From: Avimonas intestinalis
GTDB lineage: Bacteria > Bacillota > Clostridia > Oscillospirales > Acutalibacteraceae
Reading direction: 5' to 3'
DNA: 64,000 bases
Assembly (NCBI GenBank): GCA_904380375.1
Contig: CAJFID010000018.1
Location: forward strand, 1-64,000
Positions 24,785 through 32,968 of this stretch are shown here, in pieces (the first letter of the stretch is position 1; each line of letters opens with the position of its first letter). The notes under the pieces are model-generated. The model was not told where the DNA came from and did no database searches. It was given only the letters and a program-made list of their open reading frames with translations. A program made the translations under genes and the position numbers.

Positions 24785-25060
24785 TTAACCTCCCTCTTGT
24801 GATGGGTCCGGCGCCGCCTCCAAAGCGGCGAGCGCGCGGCGCAATTCACGGTTGGTCGCCATTGAAGCCTCGCTGACCGTGAAACCGGTCGGCGTCAGAT
24901 GGCGCGGGTTTTTCCGCTTGGGGTGCTGGAGCGGCCTCCGCCGGCCGTCGGCAATCAAAATCCCGCCGTCCGGGGCAGCCCCCAGCACCGCCATCCGCCC
25001 TCCCCGGTCCCGTCCGGCCGACGAGAGGACAACCTGGCCTCGGTACAGCACTCCCTCCAC
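24785..25060 (-). CDS. KOW-domain RNA-binding protein
   Basis: This protein of about 91 residues is the small KOW protein (annotated as L14e/KOW-domain RNA-binding) found between map and infA in many Clostridia. The KOW core is visible: R-G-Q-V-V-L-S-S-A-G-R-D-R-G-G-R-M-A-V, then I-A-D-G-R-R-R-P-L-Q-H-P-K-R-K-N-P-R-H-L. The start is uncertain. GTG 25060 lies too close to AAAGGA, while an in-frame GTG three codons later is better spaced, so the first three residues may not be made. The role is probably in ribosome function, inferred from context. Confidence 0.88.
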   Translation of the reverse strand: MEGVLYRGQVVLSSAGRDRGGRMAVLGAAPDGGILIADGRRRPLQHPKRKNPRHLTPTGFTVSEASMATNRELRRALAALEAAPDPSQEGG

Positions 25061-25066
25061 CGTCCT

Positions 25067-25813
25067 TTAGGGCAGCGTCAAAATGACGGGGCCGTCGGGG
25101 GTGATGGCAACGGAATGCTCAAAGTGGGCGGACAATTTCCCGTCCGCCGTCACGGTGGTCCAGCCGTCTTTCAGGATCTTCACATCGCTGACGCCGGCAT
25201 TGATCATGGGTTCAATGGCAATGGTCATCCCCGGCAGGAGCCGGGGGCCTCGTCCGGGTGTACCGAAATTGGGTACGCTGGGGTCTTCGTGCAGGTTCGC
25301 GCCTACTCCGTGGCCGACAAACTGCCGTACAACCGAGTAACCGCGCACCTCGACATACCGCTGCACGGCCGCGCCGATATCGCCGATCCGGTTGCCCGCC
25401 TTGGCCGCCCGGATTCCCTCGTAAAGGCTCTCGCGGGTGGCGTCCATCAGGGCCTGCGCCTCAGGGGAAACCTCCCCGGCGGCGAAGGTGGCGGCGTTAT
25501 CGCCGTGAAAACCATTCAAAAACGCGCCGACGTCCACGCTGACGATGTCGCCCGCTTTGATGACGCGTTTGTCGGGTATGCCGTGGATAACCACATTGTT
25601 GACCGAAATGCATGCGCTGGCCGGGAACCCGCCGTAGCCCAAAAAGCTGGGCTTCGCGCCCTGGCTTTCAATGTACCGGCGTATCTCCCGGTCGATTTCG
25701 GCCGTGGTGACGCCGGGCTGGACGGCTTCTCCCGCCAATTTCAACGCCCTAGCGGAGATCACGCAGGCTTCCTTCATCGCCTGCAGCTCCCGCTTGTTTT
25801 TGATCGCTATCAT
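25067..25813 (-). CDS. map: Methionine aminopeptidase, type I
   Basis: This 248-residue enzyme removes the initiator Met from nascent proteins. Metal ligands are recognisable in D-V-G-A-F-L-N-G-F-H-G-D (two Asp), G-H-G-V-G (His) and I-E-P-M-I-N (Glu). It has the compact type Ia length without an N-terminal zinc finger. The start lies 2 nt after the adk stop, so translation is coupled. The SecY-adk-map order is standard for this operon. Confidence 0.97.
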   Translation of the reverse strand: MIAIKNKRELQAMKEACVISARALKLAGEAVQPGVTTAEIDREIRRYIESQGAKPSFLGYGGFPASACISVNNVVIHGIPDKRVIKAGDIVSVDVGAFLNGFHGDNAATFAAGEVSPEAQALMDATRESLYEGIRAAKAGNRIGDIGAAVQRYVEVRGYSVVRQFVGHGVGANLHEDPSVPNFGTPGRGPRLLPGMTIAIEPMINAGVSDVKILKDGWTTVTADGKLSAHFEHSVAITPDGPVILTLP

Positions 25814-25815
25814 GC

Positions 25816-26448
25816 TTACGCCTCAAGAGCGGCCAGCGTCAGGCGGGTGGTATCCGCCACTTCCTCCTGGCCTTCCACAACGTAAAGCTTGTTCTTGGCC
25901 GCGTAAAAGGATTTCAGCGGCTCGGTCTGCTCATGATAGACGTGCAGGCGTTCGCGCACGGTTTCGGGCTGGTCATCCTTGCGCTGAACAAGGGTGTCGC
26001 CGCATTTGTCGCAGATATCCTCCACCGTGGGCCGTTTGTAGTCCACGTGATAGGAGGCGCCGCAAGAGGGGCAGACACGGCGTCCCGATACGCGGCGGGT
26101 AATCGTCTCATCGGCCACTTCAATGTCAATGACGCGGTCGATGTCGATACCCATCCGGTCAAGAGCCTCGGCCTGCGGGATGGTGCGGGGGAAGCCGTCA
26201 AGGATGAACCCGCCCTCGCAATCGGGCTGCGCCAGGCGGTCCTTGATGATGCCGATGACGATGTCGTCGGGGACCAGCCGGCCGGATTCGGTGTATTCCT
26301 TGGCTTTCTTGCCCATCTCCGTGCCGCTTTTCAGCGCTTCACGGATAATGTTACCCGTGGAAATGGTGGGGATCTTCAGGGTTTCGCTGATAATTTCCGC
26401 CTGGGTGCCTTTTCCGGCGCCGGGGGCTCCGAGCAGTATAAGCTTCAT
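25816..26448 (-). CDS. adk: Adenylate kinase (zinc-lid form)
   Basis: This 210-residue enzyme interconverts ATP and AMP with two ADP. The P-loop is G-A-P-G-A-G-K-G-T (7-15), the AMP-binding site is T-G-N-I-I-R-E, and the lid carries four cysteines (126, 129, 146, 149; C-P-S-C and C-D-K-C) that bind zinc, the Gram-positive type. F-I-L-D-G-F-P-R-T is also intact. The gene follows secY after a 151-nt spacer that contains a 12-bp hairpin. Confidence 0.98.
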   Translation of the reverse strand: MKLILLGAPGAGKGTQAEIISETLKIPTISTGNIIREALKSGTEMGKKAKEYTESGRLVPDDIVIGIIKDRLAQPDCEGGFILDGFPRTIPQAEALDRMGIDIDRVIDIEVADETITRRVSGRRVCPSCGASYHVDYKRPTVEDICDKCGDTLVQRKDDQPETVRERLHVYHEQTEPLKSFYAAKNKLYVVEGQEEVADTTRLTLAALEA

Positions 26449-26495
26449 CTACAAACCATTCCTTTCTCGCTGCTGCGTGCACAAGGCCCGCCTCA

Positions 26496-26525
26496 GCCCA
26501 TCCCCCGTGCAGCCGGGGGATGGGC
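26496..26525 (-). other. Intercistronic hairpin between secY and adk
   Basis: GCCCATCCCCCG (26496-26507) pairs perfectly with CGGGGGATGGGC (26514-26525). No T-run follows on the minus strand, so it resembles an RNA-processing or attenuation site rather than a terminator. Confidence 0.5.
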
Positions 26526-26599
26526 CTTGCAAGGCGTATCGGAATCCCGAGTGGGCCTTTTGCTGCGAATGTAAACGAAACGGCGTCGCAATACCCGCT

Positions 26600-27919
26600 T
26601 TACTCAAGGAAGCCCTTGTAGTGCCGCATCATCATCTGGCTTTCCATCTGCTGGGTCGTCTCAAGCGCCACGCCGACCACGATCATGATCGAAGTACCGC
26701 CGAGCGCGAGGCCCTGCATACCGCTGGCCGCGCCGAAGATGATCGGGAAGATCGCGATCACGCCGAGGCACAGCGCCCCGATCAGCGTAACCTTATTCAG
26801 CACGCGCTTGATGAAATCGACCGTCGGCTTGCCGGGGCGGTACCCGGGGATCACGCCGGAATTCTTGCGGAGATTATTGGACATCTCCAGCGGATTATAC
26901 TGAATCGTCACATAGAAGAACGCAAAGGCGATAATCAGTACAAAATAGATTGCGGCGTAAAGGATAGACGAGTAGTTAAAGATGTTGGTGACCGCCTGCC
27001 AAAAGCCGTTGTTCGGGAAGAAGCTGGCGATCATGCCGGGCAGGGATACAATCGCGGAGGCCAGGATGATCGGCATGACACCGGACATATTGACCTTAAT
27101 CGGGATGTACGTATTCTGCCCGCCATACATTTTCCGGCCGACCACGCGCTTCGCGTATTGGACCGGGATGCGGCGCTCCGCGTTGGTGATGAACACGATG
27201 AAAGCGATCATCAGCAGGAAGAGGATCAGGATGACCGGTACCAGGATGACATACTTCATCCCGCCGGCACTGATGTTCTTGATGCCCGCCTCGTAGAAAT
27301 ACTGCCACAGCATCGCGGCGCCGTAGGGGATGCGGGAGATAATGCCCGCGAACAGCAGGATCGAAATCCCGTTGCCGATGCCCTTTTCGTTGATCTGCTC
27401 GCCCAGCCACATCATCAGCGCCGAGCCGGCAGTAAAGCACAGGACGATGACAATCGCGCCGAACCAGAGGCCAAAGCCGCTTTCCGCTTCGCTGACCAGT
27501 GCGCCGTACGAATTCTTTACCATGAAGTAGTACGCAACGCCGAGCAGCAGGCCAAGGCCGACGGTGGTGTAACGGGTGATCTGCCCCAGCTTTTTGCGGC
27601 CGGCTTCACCGTCCTTGGCCATCCGCTCCAGCGGGGGGATGGCGACCGTCAGCAGCTGGATGATGATGCTGGCGTTGATGTACGGCGTGATCGACAGCGC
27701 GAAAATACTCGCGTTGGAAAAGCCGCCGCCGGACAGCAGGGTGAGATAATCCATCATCGTGCCGGTTGAGGACGAGGTCGCCTGTTGCAGCACCTCCGGA
27801 TCCACAAAGGGGACCGTGATGGCGGAGCCGATGCGGAAAATCAGGATGATAAACAGGGTATACAGAATCTTATGGCGCAGGTCGGTGATCTTCCATGCAT
27901 TCCGTAGAATCTGAAACAC
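26600..27919 (-). CDS. secY: Preprotein translocase subunit SecY
   Basis: This 439-residue channel protein has the ten-helix SecY layout and the conserved G-L-L-L-G-V-A-Y-Y and P-Y-I-N-A-S-I-I-I-Q-L-L segments (plug and lateral gate regions). The cytoplasmic loops that bind the ribosome and SecA include G-V-I-P-G-Y-R-P-G-K-P-T and R-I-P-V-Q-Y-A-K-R-V-V-G-R. SecY with SecE and SecG forms the export channel. It starts 1 nt after the rplO stop. Confidence 0.98.
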   Translation of the reverse strand: MFQILRNAWKITDLRHKILYTLFIILIFRIGSAITVPFVDPEVLQQATSSSTGTMMDYLTLLSGGGFSNASIFALSITPYINASIIIQLLTVAIPPLERMAKDGEAGRKKLGQITRYTTVGLGLLLGVAYYFMVKNSYGALVSEAESGFGLWFGAIVIVLCFTAGSALMMWLGEQINEKGIGNGISILLFAGIISRIPYGAAMLWQYFYEAGIKNISAGGMKYVILVPVILILFLLMIAFIVFITNAERRIPVQYAKRVVGRKMYGGQNTYIPIKVNMSGVMPIILASAIVSLPGMIASFFPNNGFWQAVTNIFNYSSILYAAIYFVLIIAFAFFYVTIQYNPLEMSNNLRKNSGVIPGYRPGKPTVDFIKRVLNKVTLIGALCLGVIAIFPIIFGAASGMQGLALGGTSIMIVVGVALETTQQMESQMMMRHYKGFLE

Positions 27920-27920
27920 C

Positions 27921-28361
27921 TCAGATCACCTCTGCTTTCCCGCCCGCGGCCTCGATTTTGGCTTTGGCCGCTTCAGAGAAAGCCGCGGCTTTGATAGTCA
28001 GCTTCTTTTGCACATCCCCGCTGCCGAGGATTTTGATCCCGTCATAGGTGTCTTTCACCAGGCCGGCGCCCTTCAGCACGTCGACGTCCACTACGGCGCC
28101 GTCCTCAAACGCGTTGAGGGAGCCCACGTTGACCGTCGCATACCGCGTAGCGAAAATGTTGGTAAACCCTCTCTTCGGCACGCGTCTCTGCAAAGGCATC
28201 TGGCCGCCTTCAAACCCCGGGCGGATCCCGCGGCCGGCGCGCGCCTTTTGGCCCTTGTGGCCCTTACCGGCGGTTTTGCCCTGGCCGGAACCATGTCCAC
28301 GGCCGATTCTTTTCGGTTCCCGGGTGGACCCCGGGGCCGGAGAAAGCTCATGCAGCTTCAT
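27921..28361 (-). CDS. rplO: 50S ribosomal protein L15
   Basis: The 146 residues match L15: M-K-L-H-E-L-S-P-A-P-G-S, the Gly/Lys/Arg-rich N-terminal tail R-G-H-G-S-G-Q-G-K-T-A-G-K-G-H-K-G-Q that threads into 23S rRNA, and the conserved F-E-G-G-Q-M-P-L-Q-R-R-V-P-K-R-G-F. A strong AGGAGG precedes it. It is placed between rpmD and secY, as usual. Confidence 0.98.
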   Translation of the reverse strand: MKLHELSPAPGSTREPKRIGRGHGSGQGKTAGKGHKGQKARAGRGIRPGFEGGQMPLQRRVPKRGFTNIFATRYATVNVGSLNAFEDGAVVDVDVLKGAGLVKDTYDGIKILGSGDVQKKLTIKAAAFSEAAKAKIEAAGGKAEVI

Positions 28362-28388
28362 AATGTTCGCACCTCCTTGCTCGATTGC

Positions 28389-28586
28389 TTACGCTTCGGT
28401 TACCTTTATGAGGTGGATAATCTTGGCCACCTTGCCCTGAGTAGCGGCGTTATCCGGCTGGCTGGTGCAGTCGCCGATCTTCCGCAGGCCCAGAGACTCG
28501 GCGGTGGCGATCTGGTCTTTTTTGCTGCCGATCAGGCTCTTGACAAGCGTGATCTGCAAGGCGCCTGTTTTCGCCTTCTTTGCCAT
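28389..28586 (-). CDS. rpmD: 50S ribosomal protein L30
   Basis: This is the 65-residue L30, with L-Q-I-T-L-V-K-S-L-I-G and G-L-R-K-I-G-D-C-T-S-Q-P-D-N-A-A-T-Q-G-K-V. The start at 28586 is chosen because AAAGGA directly abuts an earlier in-frame ATG (28598) and sits 12 nt from the chosen one; the family also starts with M-A-K-K. It lies between rpsE and rplO. L30 is absent from some bacteria but usual here. Confidence 0.96.
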   Translation of the reverse strand: MAKKAKTGALQITLVKSLIGSKKDQIATAESLGLRKIGDCTSQPDNAATQGKVAKIIHLIKVTEA

Positions 28587-28653
28587 AGTTACGACCATTC
28601 CTTTCGTCTCGTCTCGGTCAGGCCCTGCCCGGCGGGCGGAGCCTCCAGCCCGT

Positions 28654-29154
28654 TCAGCCCAGGATCTCCTTGGCGGTCTTGCCGCGGATCGCCGCAGCCT
28701 GCTCCGCCGTGCGCAGCTGAGCCAGCCCGTTCATCGTGGCGTTGACCACGTTGTTGGGGTTGTTGGAGCGCAGCGCCTTGGTGCGGATATCCTTGATGCC
28801 GGCCGCTTCCACGACGGCGCGCACGGCGCCGCCGGCGATAACGCCGGTACCGGGGGCGGCGGGCTTGAGCAGCACGCGGCCGGCCCCGAATTTGCCGATA
28901 ACCTCATGCGGGATCGTGGTCCCCTTCAGAGAGATCTGGATCAGGTTCTTTTTGGCGTCTTCAATGCCCTTGCGGATCGCGTCCGGCACTTCGCCGGCCT
29001 TGCCGAGGCCGAAGCCCACCAGCCCATTGCCGTCGCCCACGACGACCAGCGCGGCGAATTTGAAGATCCGGCCGCCCTTAACCGTCTTGCTGACGCGGTT
29101 GATCGCGACAATGCGCTCTTTGAGTTCCATAGTCGATGCGTCAATTCTGGCCAA
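28654..29154 (-). CDS. rpsE: 30S ribosomal protein S5
   Basis: The 166 residues comprise the N-terminal double-stranded RNA-binding domain (L-K-E-R-I-V-A-I-N-R-V-S-K-T-V-K-G-G-R-I, then V-G-D-G-N-G-L-V-G-F-G-L-G-K-A) and the C-terminal domain (G-A-G-R-V-L-L-K-P-A-A-P-G-T-G-V-I-A-G-G). S5 supports decoding accuracy and mRNA unwinding at the entry channel. Length and motifs are normal. Confidence 0.98.
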   Translation of the reverse strand: MARIDASTMELKERIVAINRVSKTVKGGRIFKFAALVVVGDGNGLVGFGLGKAGEVPDAIRKGIEDAKKNLIQISLKGTTIPHEVIGKFGAGRVLLKPAAPGTGVIAGGAVRAVVEAAGIKDIRTKALRSNNPNNVVNATMNGLAQLRTAEQAAAIRGKTAKEILG

Positions 29155-29174
29155 AGTCTGTTTCCTCCCTTTCC

Positions 29175-29534
29175 TTAGAACTTGAGGCCGCCCTCGCGGG
29201 CGCCTTCGGCCAGCTCCTTGACGCGGCCGTGGTAGATATAGCCGCCGCGGTCGAAGACCACGTCGGTGATCCCCTTTTCAGCGGCGCGCTTGGCGATCAT
29301 TTCGCCGACCTTTTTCGCGGCTTCCTTGTTCCCGCCGGTCATGCCGAAATCCTTTTCGACGCTCGACGCAGCGACGAGCGTAACTCCCTTGACGTCATCA
29401 ATAATCTGGGCATAGATGTGGTTGAGGGAGCGATACACGTTGAGGCGCGGACGTTCCGCGGTGCCGCTGACCTTGCCGCGCACACGGGTATGCCGGCGCA
29501 GACGGGCTTTGTTGCTGTCAGACTTGCTCACCAT
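29175..29534 (-). CDS. rplR: 50S ribosomal protein L18
   Basis: This 119-residue protein binds 5S rRNA together with L5. Conserved parts are R-L-R-R-H-T-R-V-R-G-K-V-S-G-T, R-P-R-L-N-V-Y-R-S-L-N-H-I-Y-A-Q-I-I-D-D and V-F-D-R-G-G-Y-I-Y-H-G-R-V-K-E-L-A. The basic N-terminus is a rRNA tail. It follows rplF by 15 nt and precedes rpsE. Confidence 0.98.
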   Translation of the reverse strand: MVSKSDSNKARLRRHTRVRGKVSGTAERPRLNVYRSLNHIYAQIIDDVKGVTLVAASSVEKDFGMTGGNKEAAKKVGEMIAKRAAEKGITDVVFDRGGYIYHGRVKELAEGAREGGLKF

Positions 29535-29549
29535 GGATTTTCACTCTCC

Positions 29550-30098
29550 TTACTTCTTGCCCTTACCGCCGGTCTTGCCTTCCTTGCGGCGGATGACTTC
29601 ATCGGTGTACTTGATGCCCTTGCCCTTATACGGCTCCGGCGGGCGCTTCTCGCGGACTTCCGCCGCGAACTGGCCGACCAGCTGCTTGTCGGGGCCGGAA
29701 ATGATGATCTTGTTGGGGCCCGGCGCTTCAATCGTGATGCCCGGGATCTCGCTGACCACCACGGTGTGGCTGAAGCCCAGGTTCATGACAAGATCCTTGC
29801 CCTGCTTCTGCACACGGTAGCCGACGCCGTTGACGTCCAGCTCCTTCTTGAAGCCGTTGGTCACGCCCTCGACCATATTGGCGATGAGGGTGCGGGTCAG
29901 GCCGTGCAGCGCGCGGTTCTGCTTTTCGTCATCCGGGCGGGTCACGTGGACCATGCCGTCCTCCACGGTCACGGTCATGTTGGGGTGGACCTTCTGGGTC
30001 AGGGTCCCCTTCGCGCCTTTGACCGTCACGACGCCGTCTTCCACCTTGACGTCAACGCCGGCAGGGATGGCGATCGGTTTGCGTCCAATTCTAGACAT
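29550..30098 (-). CDS. rplF: 50S ribosomal protein L6
   Basis: This 182-residue protein has two repeated L6 domains, with the start M-S-R-I-G-R-K-P-I-A-I-P-A-G-V and the conserved R-P-P-E-P-Y-K-G-K-G-I-K-Y near the end. L6 lies near the sarcin-ricin loop and factor-binding site. The lysine-rich tail (K-T-G-G-K-G-K-K) is typical. It is spaced 15 nt from rpsH. Confidence 0.98.
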   Translation of the reverse strand: MSRIGRKPIAIPAGVDVKVEDGVVTVKGAKGTLTQKVHPNMTVTVEDGMVHVTRPDDEKQNRALHGLTRTLIANMVEGVTNGFKKELDVNGVGYRVQKQGKDLVMNLGFSHTVVVSEIPGITIEAPGPNKIIISGPDKQLVGQFAAEVREKRPPEPYKGKGIKYTDEVIRRKEGKTGGKGKK

Positions 30099-30113
30099 AT
30101 CTTTCCGCCCCCC

Positions 30114-30515
30114 TTACCATACAAAAGCCAGGACTTCGCCGCCCACATGCTCTTTGCGCGCCTGCTTGTCGGTCATGACGCCCTTAGAGGTGGAAACAAT
30201 GGCGGTGCCGATGCCCTTCATGACCTTCGGCATGTCCTCGCTGCTCGAATAGATGCGCAGGCCGGGCTTGGAAACGCGGCGCAGGCCCATGAGGACCGGG
30301 GCCTTTGAAGGGCCCTGGTACTTCAGGACGATGCGGATGGTGCCCTGCTTGTCATCCTCAATTACGTTGTAGCTTTTTACATATCCCTCGTCAACAAGAA
30401 TCTGGGCAATAGCCTTCTTCATGTTGGAAGCGGGGATATCCACCGAATCGTGCTTGGCCGAATTCGCGTTGCGGATTCTCGTGAGCATATCCGCGATGGT
30501 ATCGGTGATCTGCAT
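30114..30515 (-). CDS. rpsH: 30S ribosomal protein S8
   Basis: This 133-residue protein binds helix 21 of 16S rRNA. It begins M-Q-I-T-D-T-I-A-D-M-L-T-R-I-R-N-A-N and ends with S-T-S-K-G-V-M-T-D-K-Q-A-R-K-E-H-V-G-G. In E. coli S8 represses the spc operon by binding the rplE region; no equivalent site was identified here. Order and spacing are standard. Confidence 0.98.
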   Translation of the reverse strand: MQITDTIADMLTRIRNANSAKHDSVDIPASNMKKAIAQILVDEGYVKSYNVIEDDKQGTIRIVLKYQGPSKAPVLMGLRRVSKPGLRIYSSSEDMPKVMKGIGTAIVSTSKGVMTDKQARKEHVGGEVLAFVW

Positions 30516-30542
30516 TCCGTCAACCTCCTTTAAGCTATTGCT

Positions 30543-30728
30543 TTACCAGCTGGCCTTCCGCACGCCGGGGATCTGGCCCTTGTAAGCCAGCTCTCTGAAG
30601 CAGATACGGCAAATGCCGTATTTGCGCAGATAGGCGTGGGGACGGCCGCAGATTTTGCAGCGGTTGTAAGCCTGGGTGGAATACTTCGGCTTCCTCTGCT
30701 GCTTGAGCTTCATACTCGTTTTTGCCAC
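30543..30728 (-). CDS. rpsN: 30S ribosomal protein S14, zinc type
   Basis: The 61 residues are the short C+ form of S14, with Cys24, Cys27, Cys40 and Cys43 (C-K-I-C-G-R and C-R-I-C-F-R) forming a zinc site. S14 sits in the 30S head next to S3 and S10. The preceding basic stretch (K-L-K-Q-Q-R-K-P-K-Y) is normal. Zinc-free paralogues replace this form under zinc limitation in some Firmicutes; none is visible in the window. Confidence 0.98.
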   Translation of the reverse strand: MAKTSMKLKQQRKPKYSTQAYNRCKICGRPHAYLRKYGICRICFRELAYKGQIPGVRKASW

Positions 30729-30743
30729 GGTGTTTCCCCCTCC

Positions 30744-31283
30744 TTATTTCGCGAACGGAGCGCCCATCAGGCTGAGCAGCTCGCGGGCTTCCTCGTCGGT
30801 ATTGGCGGTGGTGACAAAGCAGATGTCCATGCCGCGCACCTTATCAATCTTGTCGTAGTCGATTTCCGGGAAGATGAGCTGTTCCTTCAGGCCCATGTTG
30901 TAGTTGCCGCGCCCGTCAAAGGAATTCGCGTTGATCCCGCGGAAGTCGCGCACACGGGGGAGGGCGACGTTAAACAGGCGGTCCAGGAACTCATACATGC
31001 GCTCGCCGCGCAGGGTCACCTTGGCGCCGATGTTCATGCCTTCGCGCAGCTTAAAGTTCGCGACGGATTTCTTGGCTTTGCAGACGACCGGGCGCTGGCC
31101 GGTGATCGCGGCAAGATCCGCCATGATGGCGTCAATGACCTTGGCGTTGTCGCGCGCTTCGCCGCAGCCGACGTTGATCACGATCTTGTCCAGCTTCGGG
31201 ATCTGCATCACGCTCTTATAGTTGAACTTCTTCATGAGCGCGGGGGCGACGTCCTTTTTATAGTAGTCCATCAGTCTGGCCAT
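30744..31283 (-). CDS. rplE: 50S ribosomal protein L5
   Basis: The 179 residues match L5, which carries 5S rRNA into the central protuberance with L18. Recognisable parts are P-K-L-D-K-I-V-I-N-V-G-C-G-E-A, F-K-L-R-E-G-M-N-I-G-A-K-V-T-L-R-G-E-R-M and G-R-G-N-Y-N-M-G-L-K-E-Q-L-I-F-P-E-I. Length is standard. It follows rplX by 14 nt and starts rplE-rpsN-rpsH. Confidence 0.98.
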   Translation of the reverse strand: MARLMDYYKKDVAPALMKKFNYKSVMQIPKLDKIVINVGCGEARDNAKVIDAIMADLAAITGQRPVVCKAKKSVANFKLREGMNIGAKVTLRGERMYEFLDRLFNVALPRVRDFRGINANSFDGRGNYNMGLKEQLIFPEIDYDKIDKVRGMDICFVTTANTDEEARELLSLMGAPFAK

Positions 31284-31297
31284 TTGCTATAACCTCC

Positions 31298-31615
31298 TTA
31301 CAGCGCTTCGCCGCAGCGCTTGCAGATACGGGACTTCGTGCCGTCGGCGAACTTTTTATGGCCGACCCGCGCCGGCTTGTTGCAATGGGGGCAGATAACC
31401 ATGACCTTGGAGGCATACATCGCGCCGGCCGATTCCACAATCCCGCCGGGATCGCCCATCTTGCGGGGCTTGACATGCTTTTTGACCATGTTGCGCCCTT
31501 CGACGATGACCTTGCCTTCCTTGGGGCTGACTTCCAGCACCTTGCCCTTTTTGCCGCGGTCGTCACCGCTGATAATCAGGACGGTATCGTCCTTTTTGAC
31601 ATGCATCTTACTCAT
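31298..31615 (-). CDS. rplX: 50S ribosomal protein L24 with zinc-ribbon-like C-terminus
   Basis: The 105-residue product starts at ATG 31615, about 8 nt after GGGAGG; an ATG six codons earlier overlaps that site and is rejected. The KOW motif is D-D-T-V-L-I-I-S-G-D-D-R-G-K-K-G-K-V. Four cysteines at 75, 78, 98 and 101 (C-P-H-C and C-K-R-C) suggest a bound zinc, known for L24 of many Gram-positives. L24 is an early assembly initiator of the large subunit. Confidence 0.97.
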   Translation of the reverse strand: MSKMHVKKDDTVLIISGDDRGKKGKVLEVSPKEGKVIVEGRNMVKKHVKPRKMGDPGGIVESAGAMYASKVMVICPHCNKPARVGHKKFADGTKSRICKRCGEAL

Positions 31616-31629
31616 TTTGGCGCCTCCCA

Positions 31630-31998
31630 TCAAAGCACTTCGGGGGCAAGGCTCAGGATTTTGAGATAATCCTTTTCACGGAGCTCTCTCGCCACCGGGC
31701 CAAAAATACGGGTGCCCCTCGGGTTCTTGTCATCACGGATAATGACGGCCGCATTCTCGTCAAAACGGATGTAGGTGCCGTCCTCGCGGCGCACGCCCTT
31801 GGCCGAACGGACCACGACGGCCTTGACGACATCGCCTTTTTTTACAACGCCGCCGGGTGCTGCTTTCTTGACGGAAGCAACCACCACGTCGCCGATATTC
31901 GCATACCTTCTGCCGGAGCCACCCAGGACGCGGATGCACATGAGTTCCTTCGCGCCGGTGTTGTCGGCAACCTTGAGGTAGGTCTGCTGTTGAATCAC
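31630..31998 (-). CDS. rplN: 50S ribosomal protein L14
   Basis: The 122 residues match L14 exactly in length. The start is M-I-Q-Q-Q-T-Y-L-K-V-A-D-N-T-G-A-K, followed by C-I-R-V-L-G-G-S-G-R-R-Y-A-N-I-G-D. L14 contributes to intersubunit bridges and is the docking site for the silencing factor RsfS. It opens the spc-type section of the cluster, with rplX following at 14 nt. Confidence 0.98.
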   Translation of the reverse strand: MIQQQTYLKVADNTGAKELMCIRVLGGSGRRYANIGDVVVASVKKAAPGGVVKKGDVVKAVVVRSAKGVRREDGTYIRFDENAAVIIRDDKNPRGTRIFGPVARELREKDYLKILSLAPEVL

Positions 31999-32027
31999 AG
32001 GTTGTTCCTCCTTTCAGTAAAGCCGAC

Positions 32028-32285
32028 TTACTTGGCCTTCTCAATGATGTTGGCTACGCGCCATCTCTTGTCCTTGGACAGGGGGCGGGTCTCCATGACG
32101 AGCACGCGGTCGCCCGCCTTGCACTCGTTATTCTCATCATGCGCCTTCAGCTTCACCGTACGCTTGACAATCTTTTTATACAGCGGATGGCGGACATTGT
32201 CCTCAATCGCGACCACGACGGTCTTATCCATCTTGTCGCTGACAACGGTGCCGGTTCTGGTCTTTCTCAGGTTCCGATCGCTCAC
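32028..32285 (-). CDS. rpsQ: 30S ribosomal protein S17
   Basis: The 85 residues form the S17 OB fold: R-K-T-R-T-G-T-V-V-S-D-K-M-D-K-T-V-V-V-A-I, then H-P-L-Y-K-K-I-V-K-R and E-T-R-P-L-S-K-D-K-R-W-R-V. S17 is a primary binder of the 5' domain of 16S rRNA. It lies between rpmC and rplN with a normal ribosome binding site. Confidence 0.98.
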   Translation of the reverse strand: MSDRNLRKTRTGTVVSDKMDKTVVVAIEDNVRHPLYKKIVKRTVKLKAHDENNECKAGDRVLVMETRPLSKDKRWRVANIIEKAK

Positions 32286-32303
32286 GTTTCACTCCTCCTT
32301 CCG

Positions 32304-32519
32304 TTACGCCTGCGCGCCGCTCTTGATCTCGTTCTCGCGGACAATCGTCTTGATGATCGCGATCTCCTTCTTGACGGCTTTCAGGCGCATCGGGTTATCG
32401 AGCTGATTGATCGCGTGTTGGAAACGCAGGTTGAACAGCTCCTGCTTGAGGTCCTTGAGCCTGTTCTGGAGCTCCGTATCGTTCAGTTCGCGGATTTTTT
32501 CGATTTCTGTGCTCTTCAT
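32304..32519 (-). CDS. rpmC: 50S ribosomal protein L29
   Basis: The 71 residues are two helices of L29 type: I-R-E-L-N-D-T-E-L-Q-N-R-L-K-D-L-K-Q-E-L-F-N-L-R-F and R-L-K-A-V-K-K-E-I-A-I-I-K-T-I-V. L29 lies at the tunnel exit beside L23. Its ATG overlaps the rplP stop by 4 nt (ATGA), so it should be translationally coupled. It has no separate promoter. Confidence 0.97.
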   Translation of the reverse strand: MKSTEIEKIRELNDTELQNRLKDLKQELFNLRFQHAINQLDNPMRLKAVKKEIAIIKTIVRENEIKSGAQA

Positions 32520-32968
32520 GCCTGCTCACCACCCGTTTCTTCCGAACCGGCCGCATCCTGATCGGCCTTCTTGACGAATTTGCACTTGATGGGCAGCTTG
32601 TTCGCTGCAAGTCTCAACGCTTCGCGGGCGATTTCCTCGGAAACGCCGCTGATCTCAAACATCACGCGGCCGGGCTTGACCACGGCCACCCAATACTCCG
32701 GCGAACCTTTACCGGAACCCATGCGGGTCTCGGCCGGCTTCTCGGTAATGGGCTTGTCGGGGAAAATCTTGATCCATACCTGGCCGCCGCGCTTGATATA
32801 ACGGGTCATGGCGACACGGGCGGCTTCAATCTGATTGGAGGAGATCCACGCGGGCTCCAGGGCCTGCAGGCCGTATTCGCCGTAATTGACCTTGTTGCCG
32901 CGGGTCGCTTTACCGGTCAGGCGCCCGCGATGGACGCGGCGGTATTTCACTCTCTTCGGTAACAGCAT
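32516..32968 (-). CDS. rplP: 50S ribosomal protein L16
   Basis: The 150 residues match L16: M-L-L-P-K-R-V-K-Y-R-R-V-H-R-G, then W-I-K-I-F-P-D-K-P-I-T-E-K-P-A-E-T-R-M-G and G-K-G-S-P-E-Y-W-V-A-V-V-K-P-G-R. L16 contacts the peptidyl transferase centre and A-site tRNA. The last dozen or so residues form an acidic tail. ATG shares its first base with the rpsC stop (TAATG), and the stop overlaps the rpmC start. Confidence 0.98.
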   Translation of the reverse strand: MLLPKRVKYRRVHRGRLTGKATRGNKVNYGEYGLQALEPAWISSNQIEAARVAMTRYIKRGGQVWIKIFPDKPITEKPAETRMGSGKGSPEYWVAVVKPGRVMFEISGVSEEIAREALRLAANKLPIKCKFVKKADQDAAGSEETGGEQA

